Source of the DNA: Novosphingobium beihaiense
GTDB lineage: Bacteria; Pseudomonadota; Alphaproteobacteria; Sphingomonadales; Sphingomonadaceae
Assembly (NCBI RefSeq): GCF_022832375.1
Contig: NZ_JALHLG010000005.1
Location: forward strand, 558,001-622,000
Length of the DNA stretch: 64,000 bases
Direction of reading: 5' to 3'
The notes below the pieces were generated by a model. The model worked only from the letters and a program-made list of their open reading frames with translations. It was not told where the DNA came from and did not search any database. The translations under genes and the position numbers were made by a program. This document shows, piece after piece, positions 27,887-35,397 of this stretch (the stretch's first letter is position 1; each line of letters starts with the position of its first letter).

Positions 27887-28543
27887 CTATGCCATCGCGG
27901 CTGTCATGGCCTCATGAAAGGCTTTCACGGCCGCGGCTTCATCTCCGTTCCACACGGCCCCGCTCACGGCCAGGAAATCCGCGCCCGCCGCGACCAGCGG
28001 GCCGCAGTTTTCTGGAGTAATACCGCCGATGGCGACGCAGGGAATCTCGAACAGCGCCTGCCACCATTCCAGCACGTCCAATCCCGCCGTGTGCTTCACT
28101 TGCTTGGTCTGGGTCGGGAAGAACGCGCCAAAGGCTACATAGTCCGCCCCGGCTTCGCCTGCTTCCATCGCCAGATGGCGGCTGTCATGGCAGGTCACGC
28201 CGATCTGCGCATCGCGTCCCAAGGCCTTGCGTGCTTCTTCCACGGTTCCGTCTTCCTGCCCCAGGTGGACGCCATCGGCGCCGATGCGCTTGGCCAGGCT
28301 GATCGAATCGTTGACGATAAACGCCACCTCGCGCGCGGCGCAAATGGCCTGCAAGGGCTGGGCGAGCCGCGCCGCCTCGTGCTGGTCCACATCCTTCACG
28401 CGGAACTGGAACGCCGCAACCGGCGCGGCATCGAGCGCGCGGGCAAGCCGTTCCGGAAAATCCCCGCCCACTTCCAGCGGCGAGATCAGATAGAGCTGCG
28501 CCGGTTCGCGTTCGATTTCGGGCTGTTCGGTGTCGTTGGTCAT
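27887..28543 (-). CDS. thiE: Thiamine-phosphate synthase
   Basis: A 218-residue TIM-barrel enzyme that joins the pyrimidine pyrophosphate and thiazole phosphate into thiamine monophosphate. Family motifs: QFRVKDVD (about 48), IVNDSISLAKRIGADGVHLGQEDG-type stretch (seen as VNDSISLAKRIG then DGVHLGQED, about 76-100), GVTCHDS, YVAFGAFFPTQTK and IGGITPEN. There is no TPP riboswitch in the short region upstream, and no other thi genes nearby. Confidence 0.92.
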   Translation of the reverse strand: MTNDTEQPEIEREPAQLYLISPLEVGGDFPERLARALDAAPVAAFQFRVKDVDQHEAARLAQPLQAICAAREVAFIVNDSISLAKRIGADGVHLGQEDGTVEEARKALGRDAQIGVTCHDSRHLAMEAGEAGADYVAFGAFFPTQTKQVKHTAGLDVLEWWQALFEIPCVAIGGITPENCGPLVAAGADFLAVSGAVWNGDEAAAVKAFHEAMTAAMA

Positions 28544-28619
28544 GCCCGCGCTCTAGCCGCGCGGCGCGCCGCCGCCAAGCATTCCGGAAGCGTTCAGGCG
28601 GGTTATGTTTGCTGGCGGC

Positions 28620-29186
28620 ATGAAAATGCCAATCCCAATTGCCCCGATTGCCGTTGCCGCATCGCTTGGCCTCGCCGGTTGTGCGATTATCCCCTCTCCC
28701 GGGCCCGGTGCAGCACCGCCGCCTGCTCCCCGGCCGCAGAGCGATGGATCAGGCCCCAGGCACGCCCCGGAGCCACCTGCGGAACCTGCACCAGCCCCCG
28801 AACCGGCTCCCGACCCCGCACCCGCGCCTGTTCCGGCCCCGCAACCCACCGCGCCGCCTCTAATGAGCGCGCCGCTCGCTTATGCCGCGCTGGGCCAGAC
28901 CGTTCAGGTGGACGGGCCGCAAGTCACACCGCTCAAAGTGCTGGAAGACAGCCGCTGCCCCGCCAATGCCCGCTGCGTCTGGGCCGGGCAGGTGCGGCTG
29001 CGCATCCGTGTCAGGACCGGATCAGGGCACCGCGACATGGAAATCATCTCGGGCAAACCTGTCCATATCGCCGATGGCACGCTCGAACTCGCCCAAGTCC
29101 GCCCTGACAAGCTCACGAACCGGAATGACGGCGCCATCAAACCCGGTGATTACCGTTTCGGGTTCCGCTTCATGGGCGGTCTGTAG
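28620..29186 (+). CDS. Proline-rich lipoprotein
   Basis: A 188-residue predicted lipoprotein. A short hydrophobic signal (PIAVAASLGLAGCA) ends in a LAGC lipobox near residue 22, followed by about 50 residues made mostly of Pro and Ala (EPAPAPEPAPDPAPAPVPAP) that could span periplasm or cell wall. The C-terminal domain holds two cysteines in DSRCPANARCVWAG, a motif known from small conserved bacterial proteins, likely disulfide-bonded. The function is unknown. The 3' end overlaps the convergent metA gene by 17 bp. The ATG at 28620 is chosen over 28605 because the signal peptide then has a short basic start. Confidence 0.75.
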   Translation: MKMPIPIAPIAVAASLGLAGCAIIPSPGPGAAPPPAPRPQSDGSGPRHAPEPPAEPAPAPEPAPDPAPAPVPAPQPTAPPLMSAPLAYAALGQTVQVDGPQVTPLKVLEDSRCPANARCVWAGQVRLRIRVRTGSGHRDMEIISGKPVHIADGTLELAQVRPDKLTNRNDGAIKPGDYRFGFRFMGGL

Positions 29187-30099
29187 GCGCGAGGCTGCGG
29201 CCAATCTCGGCGACGTCGAACGACGTCGTCTGATAGATCTCGTTGATCCAGTTGCCGAACAGCAAGTGGGCATGGCTGCGCCAGCGGTTCTCGGGTTCCT
29301 GCGCCGGATCGTCGCCCGGGAAATAGTCCACGGGAAGCTGCTTGCCGCCGTCGCGCCGGTATTCCTCAGCCAGAGTGCCTGCGTCGTATTCCAGATGGTT
29401 GAACATGTGCAGCGCGCGGTGCTCGGGATCATCGACGAGGCACGGTCCGGTCTCGCGGCATGCCGCCAGTACGGTGATCGCATCGACAGCCGCCAGCGCA
29501 TCCGGGCAGGCCTGCGCCCAGCGCGAAACAGGCACGCTGAAACTGTCTGAAAAACCCCGCAGATAAGGCGAATAGGGCTCCATATTGCGATGCCGGAAAA
29601 CGCCGAAGGCCTTTTCCTTCAAGTGCAGTTTGGGCACGTCGTAAAAGTATTGCAGCGCGGCCTGCGCCGCCCAGCAGATCGTAAACGTGCGGTGGACGTG
29701 CGTTTGGGTCCAGTCCAGGATCGAGCAGAGCTCATCCCAATAGCGCACATCCTCGAACGGCAACCGCTCTACCGGGGCGCCGGTAACGATGAAACCGTCG
29801 AAACGCTCGTTGCGGACATCGCTCCAGGGCCGGTAAAATGCTTCCATGTGATCCGACGACGTATTGCGGGCCACGTGATCGCTGATCCGCACGAGCGTCA
29901 ACTCGATCTGGATCGGTGTGGCCCCCAACAGGCGCGCGATCTGGGCCTCCGTGCGGATCTTGTCCGGCATCAGGTTGAGCAGGCCGATCCGCAAGGGCCG
30001 GATATCCTGCCGCACCGCATCGGTTTCACGCATGACGGACAGGCCCTCGGTTTCGAGAATCTCGCGCGCGGGCAGGTCGTCGGGGATGGTAATCGGCAC
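29170..30099 (-). CDS. metA: Homoserine O-acyltransferase (MetA type)
   Basis: A 309-residue class-I-glutamine-amidotransferase-like enzyme that acylates homoserine in methionine synthesis. The acyl-enzyme cysteine is in FTICWAAQAAL, and the His/Glu pair in HMFNHLEYD. The N-terminus PITIPDDLPA aligns with MetA family starts, so I start at the GTG at 30099, not the GTG at 30168 that would lie inside the upstream riboswitch-like RNA. GAGG lies in a hairpin arm just upstream. The 3' end overlaps the lipoprotein gene. The acyl donor (acetyl or succinyl CoA) is not certain. Confidence 0.92.
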   Translation of the reverse strand: MPITIPDDLPAREILETEGLSVMRETDAVRQDIRPLRIGLLNLMPDKIRTEAQIARLLGATPIQIELTLVRISDHVARNTSSDHMEAFYRPWSDVRNERFDGFIVTGAPVERLPFEDVRYWDELCSILDWTQTHVHRTFTICWAAQAALQYFYDVPKLHLKEKAFGVFRHRNMEPYSPYLRGFSDSFSVPVSRWAQACPDALAAVDAITVLAACRETGPCLVDDPEHRALHMFNHLEYDAGTLAEEYRRDGGKQLPVDYFPGDDPAQEPENRWRSHAHLLFGNWINEIYQTTSFDVAEIGRSLAPTDRP

Positions 30100-30104
30100 A
30101 GTGC

Positions 30105-30129
30105 GTCGTTCCTCATTTGCAGGAACGAC
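30105..30129 (-). promoter_or_regulatory. Shine-Dalgarno-sequestering hairpin before metA
   Basis: On the mRNA strand GTCGTTCCT, a 7-base loop and AGGAACGAC form a perfect 9-bp stem ending 5 bases before the GTG at 30099. The 3' arm contains AGGA, the only plausible ribosome-binding site, so the stem could switch translation. Confidence 0.6.
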
Positions 30130-30164
30130 ATGATGTGGCGGTGTCCGTTTGGTTGCCGGCGCGG

Positions 30165-30243
30165 CCACATCCCCCGTTTAGAGGCGCCACCTTGCCCGGT
30201 TCGGCAGGTTGGCGTTGGGCGTCGCCCCAACTCTTGATGCTGG
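30165..30243 (-). ncRNA. Probable SAM riboswitch aptamer (SAM-I/IV-like) upstream of metA
   Basis: Reading the minus strand, CCAGCATC (30243-30236) pairs with GATGTGG (30171-30165) as a terminal stem with one bulged G. Inside are CAAGAG after the stem, a small hairpin, then CCAACCT...AAGGTGG, matching the S-box-type P3 core (GCAACC...AAGGTGC), and CTCTAAAC near the closing stem. These features and the position before metA suggest a SAM-I/SAM-IV superfamily aptamer, possibly the reduced I/IV variant. No covariance search was run. It would repress metA when SAM is plentiful, probably through the downstream hairpin. Confidence 0.62.
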
Positions 30244-30474
30244 CTTTTATGTAGGGCGGTCCATGCCGCAGTGCAACAGGCTGTTTCCTACAGCCCGCGT
30301 TTCCGTCACACTCCGCGCCGGGCGCTTCGCCTGCTGCTCTTTCCCATCGTCTATCCGCGATTTTCGCACCCCAAACTTTGGGTACGACCTATCCATTTGA
30401 ATACTCTTGATAACCGGAAAACTTCCACGGCCCCGAAGTGGACAAACTTCGAGAAGTCCGGCTGCTGCGAAAAA
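30244..30474. other. Promoter region of metA leader
   Basis: About 230 bp without a gene between the riboswitch-like RNA and the fba terminator. It presumably holds the metA promoter reading leftward; no clear -35/-10 pair stands out. Confidence 0.4.
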
Positions 30475-30504
30475 AAAGGCGGCACCCGCACGGGCACCGC
30501 CTTT
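30475..30504 (-). terminator. Rho-independent terminator of fba
   Basis: On the minus strand AAAGGCGGTGCCCGTGCGGG then TGCCGCCTTT form a GC-rich hairpin (outer 8-bp stem AAAGGCGG/CCGCCTTT) followed by a run of T, 30 bp after the aldolase stop. Confidence 0.85.
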
Positions 30505-30533
30505 CCTGTTTTCAAGCGACTTTCCGCTGCGGA

Positions 30534-31445
30534 TCAGACCGCCGCGGCCGCCTCGATCTTCTGGGTGGAGCCCTTGTAGATCTCACCGATCGCATCGGCG
30601 AGCGAAGCGTTGAATTCGGCATCGCTCATCTGCGAGCGCAGATCTTCGAGCAGCGCACGGCTGAAGCTGGCGATGATGCCCTTGTTCTTCGACAGCTCGA
30701 CGCAAGCCTCTGGACGCTTGTAACCGCCCGACAGCGCCACGACGCGCAGCACCTTCGGGTGCTCAACCAGCGGATCGAACGTGCCCGGCACCACAGGCAG
30801 CGAAAGCTTGAGCATCACACGCTGGCCTTCGGGCAAGGCGTCGAGGTTCTTGAGGATTTCGGCAAGGAGGATCTTGTCGCACTCGGCCCGCGTTTCGCTC
30901 TTGATGTTCACTTCGGGCTCGATGATCGGCATCATGCCGTGGCCGAGGACCTGCTGCCCCACTTCGAACTGCTGCTTGACGACAGCGGCGATGCCTTCGG
31001 CATTGGCGGAATGGATCACCGAACGTTCCTTGGTGCCGAACACGCCCAGCGCCTTCGACCGTTCCAGCAATGCGTCCAGCGTCGGCATCGGCTTCATGAG
31101 CTGCACGCCGTTGGCTTCGTCTTCCAGGCCCTTGTCGATCTTGATGAACGGCACCACGCCCTTGGCGATCAGGGCTGAAGGCGTGGGAACGCCATCGACC
31201 TGGCCGTCCATGGTCCGCTCGAACAGGATCGCGCCGATGACCTTGTCCCCCGTAAAAGCCGGTGAGGAAATAATGCGTGAGCGCATTTCATGGATCAGGC
31301 CGAACATTTCTTCTTCGCTCGACCAGGCGCCTTCTTCGATGCCATAGCCTTTCAGTGCCTTGGGCGTCGAACCGCCGCTCTGATCCAGCGCGGCAATAAA
31401 GCCATTACCTTCGGCCATTTTGGCCGCCATATCCGAATACTGCAT
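30534..31445 (-). CDS. fba: Class I fructose-bisphosphate aldolase
   Basis: A 303-residue Schiff-base aldolase of the bacterial class I type that splits fructose 1,6-bisphosphate. It begins with MAEGNGFIAALDQSGGSTPK, which is characteristic of the family, and has FERTMDG, PFIKIDKG, PIIEPEVNIKS and VVALSGGYKR; the Lys in MLKLSLP is the likely Schiff-base residue. The ATG follows a GAGGAGGAGG ribosome-binding site. It lies on the strand of tkt-gap-pgk but has its own terminator and is separated by an acyltransferase gene. Confidence 0.92.
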   Translation of the reverse strand: MQYSDMAAKMAEGNGFIAALDQSGGSTPKALKGYGIEEGAWSSEEEMFGLIHEMRSRIISSPAFTGDKVIGAILFERTMDGQVDGVPTPSALIAKGVVPFIKIDKGLEDEANGVQLMKPMPTLDALLERSKALGVFGTKERSVIHSANAEGIAAVVKQQFEVGQQVLGHGMMPIIEPEVNIKSETRAECDKILLAEILKNLDALPEGQRVMLKLSLPVVPGTFDPLVEHPKVLRVVALSGGYKRPEACVELSKNKGIIASFSRALLEDLRSQMSDAEFNASLADAIGEIYKGSTQKIEAAAAV

Positions 31446-31543
31446 GTGCCTCCTCCTCTAGGCTTAAAAATGTGACAGGGACGTTATCCCCGCCCCCCCT
31501 CTTTCGCAACTGCGGCATAGGCGTTCCCACGCTGCCCGGGCGA

Positions 31544-32656
31544 TCACGCGGCCGTCACCGAAAGCGCCGGTTCGCGCCCTTTCCGCAGCATTGAAGACAG
31601 TTTGCGGCGTACCGGTTCATCGAACCATTTCACCGCAAACCAGGAAACAGTCAGCGCCGTCGCGATGTAGAGCGCCGCGCTTGGCAGGGCCGGAACGCCC
31701 GCTTCGTCCTTCAGCCAGCGAAACGCGTCGATAAGCGCCCAATGCACCGCATAGAGCGCGAACGATACGTCGCCCAGAAACTTCGATACCGGAGCCAGCA
31801 GCACCGGAACCTCGCAGCGCGATCCCAGTACCAGCAGGACCGGCCAGAACAGCAGGATACAAGCCAGATCATACTGCCCCACTTCCGGCGTCTTCACCGG
31901 AATGCTTACCCCCATGCCGAAGCCGACGAACAGCCCCAGCAGATAGGCGATGGCAAGCAGGCACAGCGCTCCCGCCCAGCCTTGCGGGCGCCTGGCCGGT
32001 TGCGGCAAACGTGCGACCAGTGCCCCCAGAGCAAAGGAAAACGCCGTGCGCGCAAGCGCCACGGGCCATTCCCCCCACAGCGCACCGATATTGGCGTTGT
32101 GCCGTTCCGTCACCACCGGCACCAGCACCCACGCGCTGAACAGGCAGATCGCGACAAGCCCCATTCGCGGCAGGCGGAACAGCACCGTCACCATGAACAG
32201 GCTCGCGACCAGTTCGAAGAACAGGGTCCAGGCCGGCAAGTTGACCGGAAACAGCGCTTGCGTGACCGCAGATGGCAGCATCGCCAGGTTGGTCGGCAGG
32301 CTGTAAAAGATCCTGTATGCGGCCTTTTCGCTCCAACCGTCGCCCGTCATCTGCACCAGGGCCACTGCCGTGCACAGCACCATGCCGAGCAGGAACAGCG
32401 GGTAAAGGCGGATCGCCCGCTGGCGCATGAATGCCACAGCGCTGTAGCCCTGCTCTTTCCAGCGCGCATGATAGGCCTGCCAAAGGACAAAGCCGGACAG
32501 CGCGAAGAAGAAATCGACCGCTACATATCCATGCGGGGCCCGGATAAAGTCGAAATGGAACAGCGCCACGGCCAGCGCGGCGATCCCGCGCATGCCGTCC
32601 AGCGTGACATACCGGCCGGGCCGCGGCGGTGCGGCTGCATGAGAAGAGATTGTCAT
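31544..32656 (-). CDS. Acyltransferase-3 family membrane protein
   Basis: A 370-residue integral membrane protein of the OafA/NodX acyltransferase-3 type, which O-acetylates sugars or surface polymers. The N-terminal DGMRGIAALAVALFHFDF contains the family histidine, followed by VDFFFALSGFVLW; about 10 hydrophobic segments follow, ending with FDEPVRRKL, the usual C-terminal motif. The start ATG at 32656 gives a normal cytosolic lead (TISSHAAAPPRPGRY). It lies between pgk (40 bp upstream) and fba, an unusual companion for glycolytic genes; a shared transcript is possible. Confidence 0.87.
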   Translation of the reverse strand: MTISSHAAAPPRPGRYVTLDGMRGIAALAVALFHFDFIRAPHGYVAVDFFFALSGFVLWQAYHARWKEQGYSAVAFMRQRAIRLYPLFLLGMVLCTAVALVQMTGDGWSEKAAYRIFYSLPTNLAMLPSAVTQALFPVNLPAWTLFFELVASLFMVTVLFRLPRMGLVAICLFSAWVLVPVVTERHNANIGALWGEWPVALARTAFSFALGALVARLPQPARRPQGWAGALCLLAIAYLLGLFVGFGMGVSIPVKTPEVGQYDLACILLFWPVLLVLGSRCEVPVLLAPVSKFLGDVSFALYAVHWALIDAFRWLKDEAGVPALPSAALYIATALTVSWFAVKWFDEPVRRKLSSMLRKGREPALSVTAA

Positions 32657-32696
32657 GTCCGCTGCTCCCGCCAGGGCCCGATGATACCAGAACCGC

Positions 32697-33896
32697 TCAG
32701 ACAGTAAGCGCCGCCACGCCAGGAAGTTCCTTGCCTTCCATCCATTCAAGGAACGCACCGCCAGCGGTGGAAATATAGGTGAAGTCCTGCGCCACGCCTG
32801 CATGGTTGAGCGCCGCGACGGTATCGCCGCCGCCCGCTACGGACGTCAACGTGCCTTCGAGTGTCAGCGCCGCCGCCGTTCGGGCCAGCGCCACGGTCGC
32901 CGCATCGAAGGGCGCCATCTCGAACGCGCCGAGCGGACCGTTCCACACCAGCGTGCTGCAGGTCTTGAGCACATCGCCCAGCGCCTCCACCGCCAGAGGA
33001 CCGGCATCGAGGATCATTTCGTCAGCCGCAACCTCATGCACGTTGCAGGTGCGCAGAGACGCCGGATTGGCCGCGAATTCCTTCGACACCACCACATCGT
33101 AAGGCAGGTGGACCGTGCAACCTGTCTTGTCCGCGGTGTCGAGGATCTCGTTGGCCGTGCCGGTCAGGTCGTGCTCGCAAAGCGACTTGCCCACGTCCAC
33201 GCCCTTGGCGGCCAGGAAGGTGTTGGCCATGCCGCCGCCGATGATCAGGTGATCGACCTGGCTGACAAGGTGCTTCAGAACGTCGAGCTTGGACGAAACC
33301 TTGGCCCCGCCGACAACCGCGGCAACCGGCTTCACCGGCGTGCCCAGCGCCTTGTCGAGCGCTTCCAGTTCCGCCTGCATCGAACGGCCCGCATAAGCGG
33401 GAAGGACCTTGGCCAGCCCTTCGGTCGTGGCATGGGCGCGATGCGCTGCGGAAAAGGCGTCGTTGACGTAGAAATCCCCGTTGGCGGCGATCGCCTTCGC
33501 CAGTTCGGGATCGTTCTTTTCCTCACCCTTCCAGAAACGCGTGTTTTCCAGAATGGCCACGTCGCCCGGGCGCAGGATACCTATGGCCTGTTCAACCACC
33601 GGCCCGGTGATCTCGGGCACGAACATCACTTCCTTGCCGATCACTTTCTCCACCGCGCCGACAACCATCGAGAGCGACATCGTCGAGACACGCTCCCCCT
33701 TCGGACGGCCGAAGTGGGCCAGCAGGAGCACTTTAGCACCTTTCGCGCACAAGTCCTTGATCGTGGGCTCAGCGGCGCGGATGCGGGTATCGTCGGTAAC
33801 GGCGCCATCCTGCATCGGCAGGTTCAGGTCGACGCGCACGAGCGCCACCTTGCCCGTCACGTCGCCCAGATCATCAATCGTCTTGAAAGCGCTCAT
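32697..33896 (-). CDS. pgk: Phosphoglycerate kinase
   Basis: A 399-residue glycolytic kinase (1,3-bisphosphoglycerate + ADP to 3-phosphoglycerate + ATP). It shows [11 protein letters not shown] at the N-terminus, [27 protein letters not shown], the [14 protein letters not shown] segment and the nucleotide-binding GGGDTVAAL near the C-terminus. Its ATG overlaps the MOSC gene stop (ATGA), so the two are coupled within a tkt-gap-MOSC-pgk unit. Confidence 0.96.
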   Translation of the reverse strand: MSAFKTIDDLGDVTGKVALVRVDLNLPMQDGAVTDDTRIRAAEPTIKDLCAKGAKVLLLAHFGRPKGERVSTMSLSMVVGAVEKVIGKEVMFVPEITGPVVEQAIGILRPGDVAILENTRFWKGEEKNDPELAKAIAANGDFYVNDAFSAAHRAHATTEGLAKVLPAYAGRSMQAELEALDKALGTPVKPVAAVVGGAKVSSKLDVLKHLVSQVDHLIIGGGMANTFLAAKGVDVGKSLCEHDLTGTANEILDTADKTGCTVHLPYDVVVSKEFAANPASLRTCNVHEVAADEMILDAGPLAVEALGDVLKTCSTLVWNGPLGAFEMAPFDAATVALARTAAALTLEGTLTSVAGGGDTVAALNHAGVAQDFTYISTAGGAFLEWMEGKELPGVAALTV

Positions 33897-34372
33897 TTTT
33901 CGATCCTCACGTCATCACCGACGGCAATCGCGCCGTCATCCAGCACCCGCCCCAGCACGCCGCCGCGCCAGTCCGGCGTCAGCGCGGCCATCAGGCCCGG
34001 CTTGATCTCGTCCATGCGGCTGCATGGATCGCATTCCATGGTTATTTCGATGCGGCAGTCAGAGCCGATTGCGATGACTGCGCCCGGCTCTCGCGGCAGA
34101 CGCAGGCCGGAGACGCACAAGTTCGCCCGCCGGGAATACCACGGCGGCGCATCGTCACCGGCAATGTCCAGTTCCTGCAAGGCCGCCGTCCAGCTTTCCG
34201 CCTCGATCAGCGAGACCTGCCGGCGCGGCACTTTCCCTTGACGCACCGCGCCGCGAAAGTCCCCCTGGACTCCCGCGGCGGCAGTGACGGCAACGGACAC
34301 CAGTTCCTCCATGGCCGCACGCGATCTGGATCGCCGCGCAATGCCCCGGAGCGTGCCCGCAGCCGGTGTCAC
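33893..34372 (-). CDS. MOSC-domain protein
   Basis: A 159-residue protein with the beta-rich MOSC (molybdenum cofactor sulfurase C-terminal) fold: [19 protein letters not shown] at the start, the central [22 protein letters not shown] region and a cysteine in [11 protein letters not shown] that matches the family's conserved Cys. MOSC proteins handle sulfur on molybdenum cofactor or act in N-hydroxyl reduction systems; its specific role is unknown. I start at GTG 34372, 2 bp after the gap stop, because the GTxxGIA motif begins there. Its stop overlaps pgk. Confidence 0.75.
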   Translation of the reverse strand: MTPAAGTLRGIARRSRSRAAMEELVSVAVTAAAGVQGDFRGAVRQGKVPRRQVSLIEAESWTAALQELDIAGDDAPPWYSRRANLCVSGLRLPREPGAVIAIGSDCRIEITMECDPCSRMDEIKPGLMAALTPDWRGGVLGRVLDDGAIAVGDDVRIEK

Positions 34373-34374
34373 TG

Positions 34375-35382
34375 TCAGAGGAACTTCGCCATCGCGCCCG
34401 CAGTGTCGATCATGCGGTTGGAGAAGCCCCACTCGTTGTCGTACCAGGACACGACACGGACGAACTTGCCTTCCATCACCGCCGTTTCGAGGCTGTCGAC
34501 CGTCGAGCTCGCCGGATAGTGATTGAAGTCCGAGGAGACCAGCGGCTCTTCGGTGTAGGCGAGAACGCCCTTCATCGGGCCTTCCGAAGCAGCCTTCAGC
34601 GCGGCGTTGATCTCTTCCTTGGTGGTGTCACGCTTCGGCACGAAGCACAGATCAACAAGGCTGACGTTCGGGGTCGGCACGCGGACCGAAGAACCGTCAA
34701 GCTTACCCTTCAGTTCGGGCAGCACGAGACCGACCGCACGGGCAGCACCGGTGGTGGTCGGGATCATGTTGGCGGCACCGGCACGGGCGCGGCGCAGATC
34801 CTTGTGGATCTGGTCAAGCATGCGCTGGTCGTTGGTGTAGGAGTGGATCGTGGTCATGAAGCCACGCTCGATCCCCACGGTATCGTTCATCACCTTGGCG
34901 ACGGGCGCAAGGCAGTTGGTGGTGCACGACGCGTTCGAGACGACGATATGATCGGCCGTCAGCGTTTCGTCGTTCACGCCGAAGACGACAGTGTTGTCGA
35001 CACCCGTGGCCGGGGCCGAGATCAGCACGCGCTTGGCGCCTGCGTCGAGGTGCGGCTGCGAGGCTTCCTTCGACTGGAAGAAGCCGGTGCATTCCAGCAC
35101 GATGTCGATGCCCAGATCCTTGTGCGGCAGCTTGCCGGGATCGCGTTCGGCAGTGACGGTGATGTCCTTGCCGTTGACGGTCATCTTGCCTTCGCCCGCC
35201 TCGACAGTGCCGGGGAAACGGCCGTGGGTGCTGTCATAAGCGAAGAGGAGTGCGTTCGACTTGGTATCCGCGAGGTCGTTGATCGAAACCAGATCGAGCC
35301 CGCAGTCAGGGCGCTCAAGGATAGCGCGCGCGACAAGCCGCCCGATACGTCCGAAACCGTTGATCGCAACCTTGGTCGCCAT
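34375..35382 (-). CDS. gap: Glyceraldehyde-3-phosphate dehydrogenase
   Basis: A 335-residue enzyme with the NAD-binding [16 protein letters not shown], the active-site [15 protein letters not shown] containing the catalytic Cys, and the [15 protein letters not shown]-terminal motif. Asp in the ISINDLAD region favours NAD. The ATG at 35382 has GAGGAG about 8 bases upstream. It follows tkt by 15 bp and is followed by the MOSC and pgk genes. Confidence 0.95.
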   Translation of the reverse strand: MATKVAINGFGRIGRLVARAILERPDCGLDLVSINDLADTKSNALLFAYDSTHGRFPGTVEAGEGKMTVNGKDITVTAERDPGKLPHKDLGIDIVLECTGFFQSKEASQPHLDAGAKRVLISAPATGVDNTVVFGVNDETLTADHIVVSNASCTTNCLAPVAKVMNDTVGIERGFMTTIHSYTNDQRMLDQIHKDLRRARAGAANMIPTTTGAARAVGLVLPELKGKLDGSSVRVPTPNVSLVDLCFVPKRDTTKEEINAALKAASEGPMKGVLAYTEEPLVSSDFNHYPASSTVDSLETAVMEGKFVRVVSWYDNEWGFSNRMIDTAGAMAKFL

Positions 35383-35397
35383 GTTCAATACTCCTCC

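Noticed and set aside
28544-28604. TPP riboswitch before thiE
   Set aside because: The upstream gap is too short and lacks the conserved CUGAGA and ACCUGA-type motifs.
26066-29107. Very long (1013-codon) open frame on the plus strand
   Set aside because: It runs out of frame through the MFS gene and antisense through thiE and the CDP-alcohol transferase, with high Arg/Ala/Gly content typical of GC-rich shadow frames.
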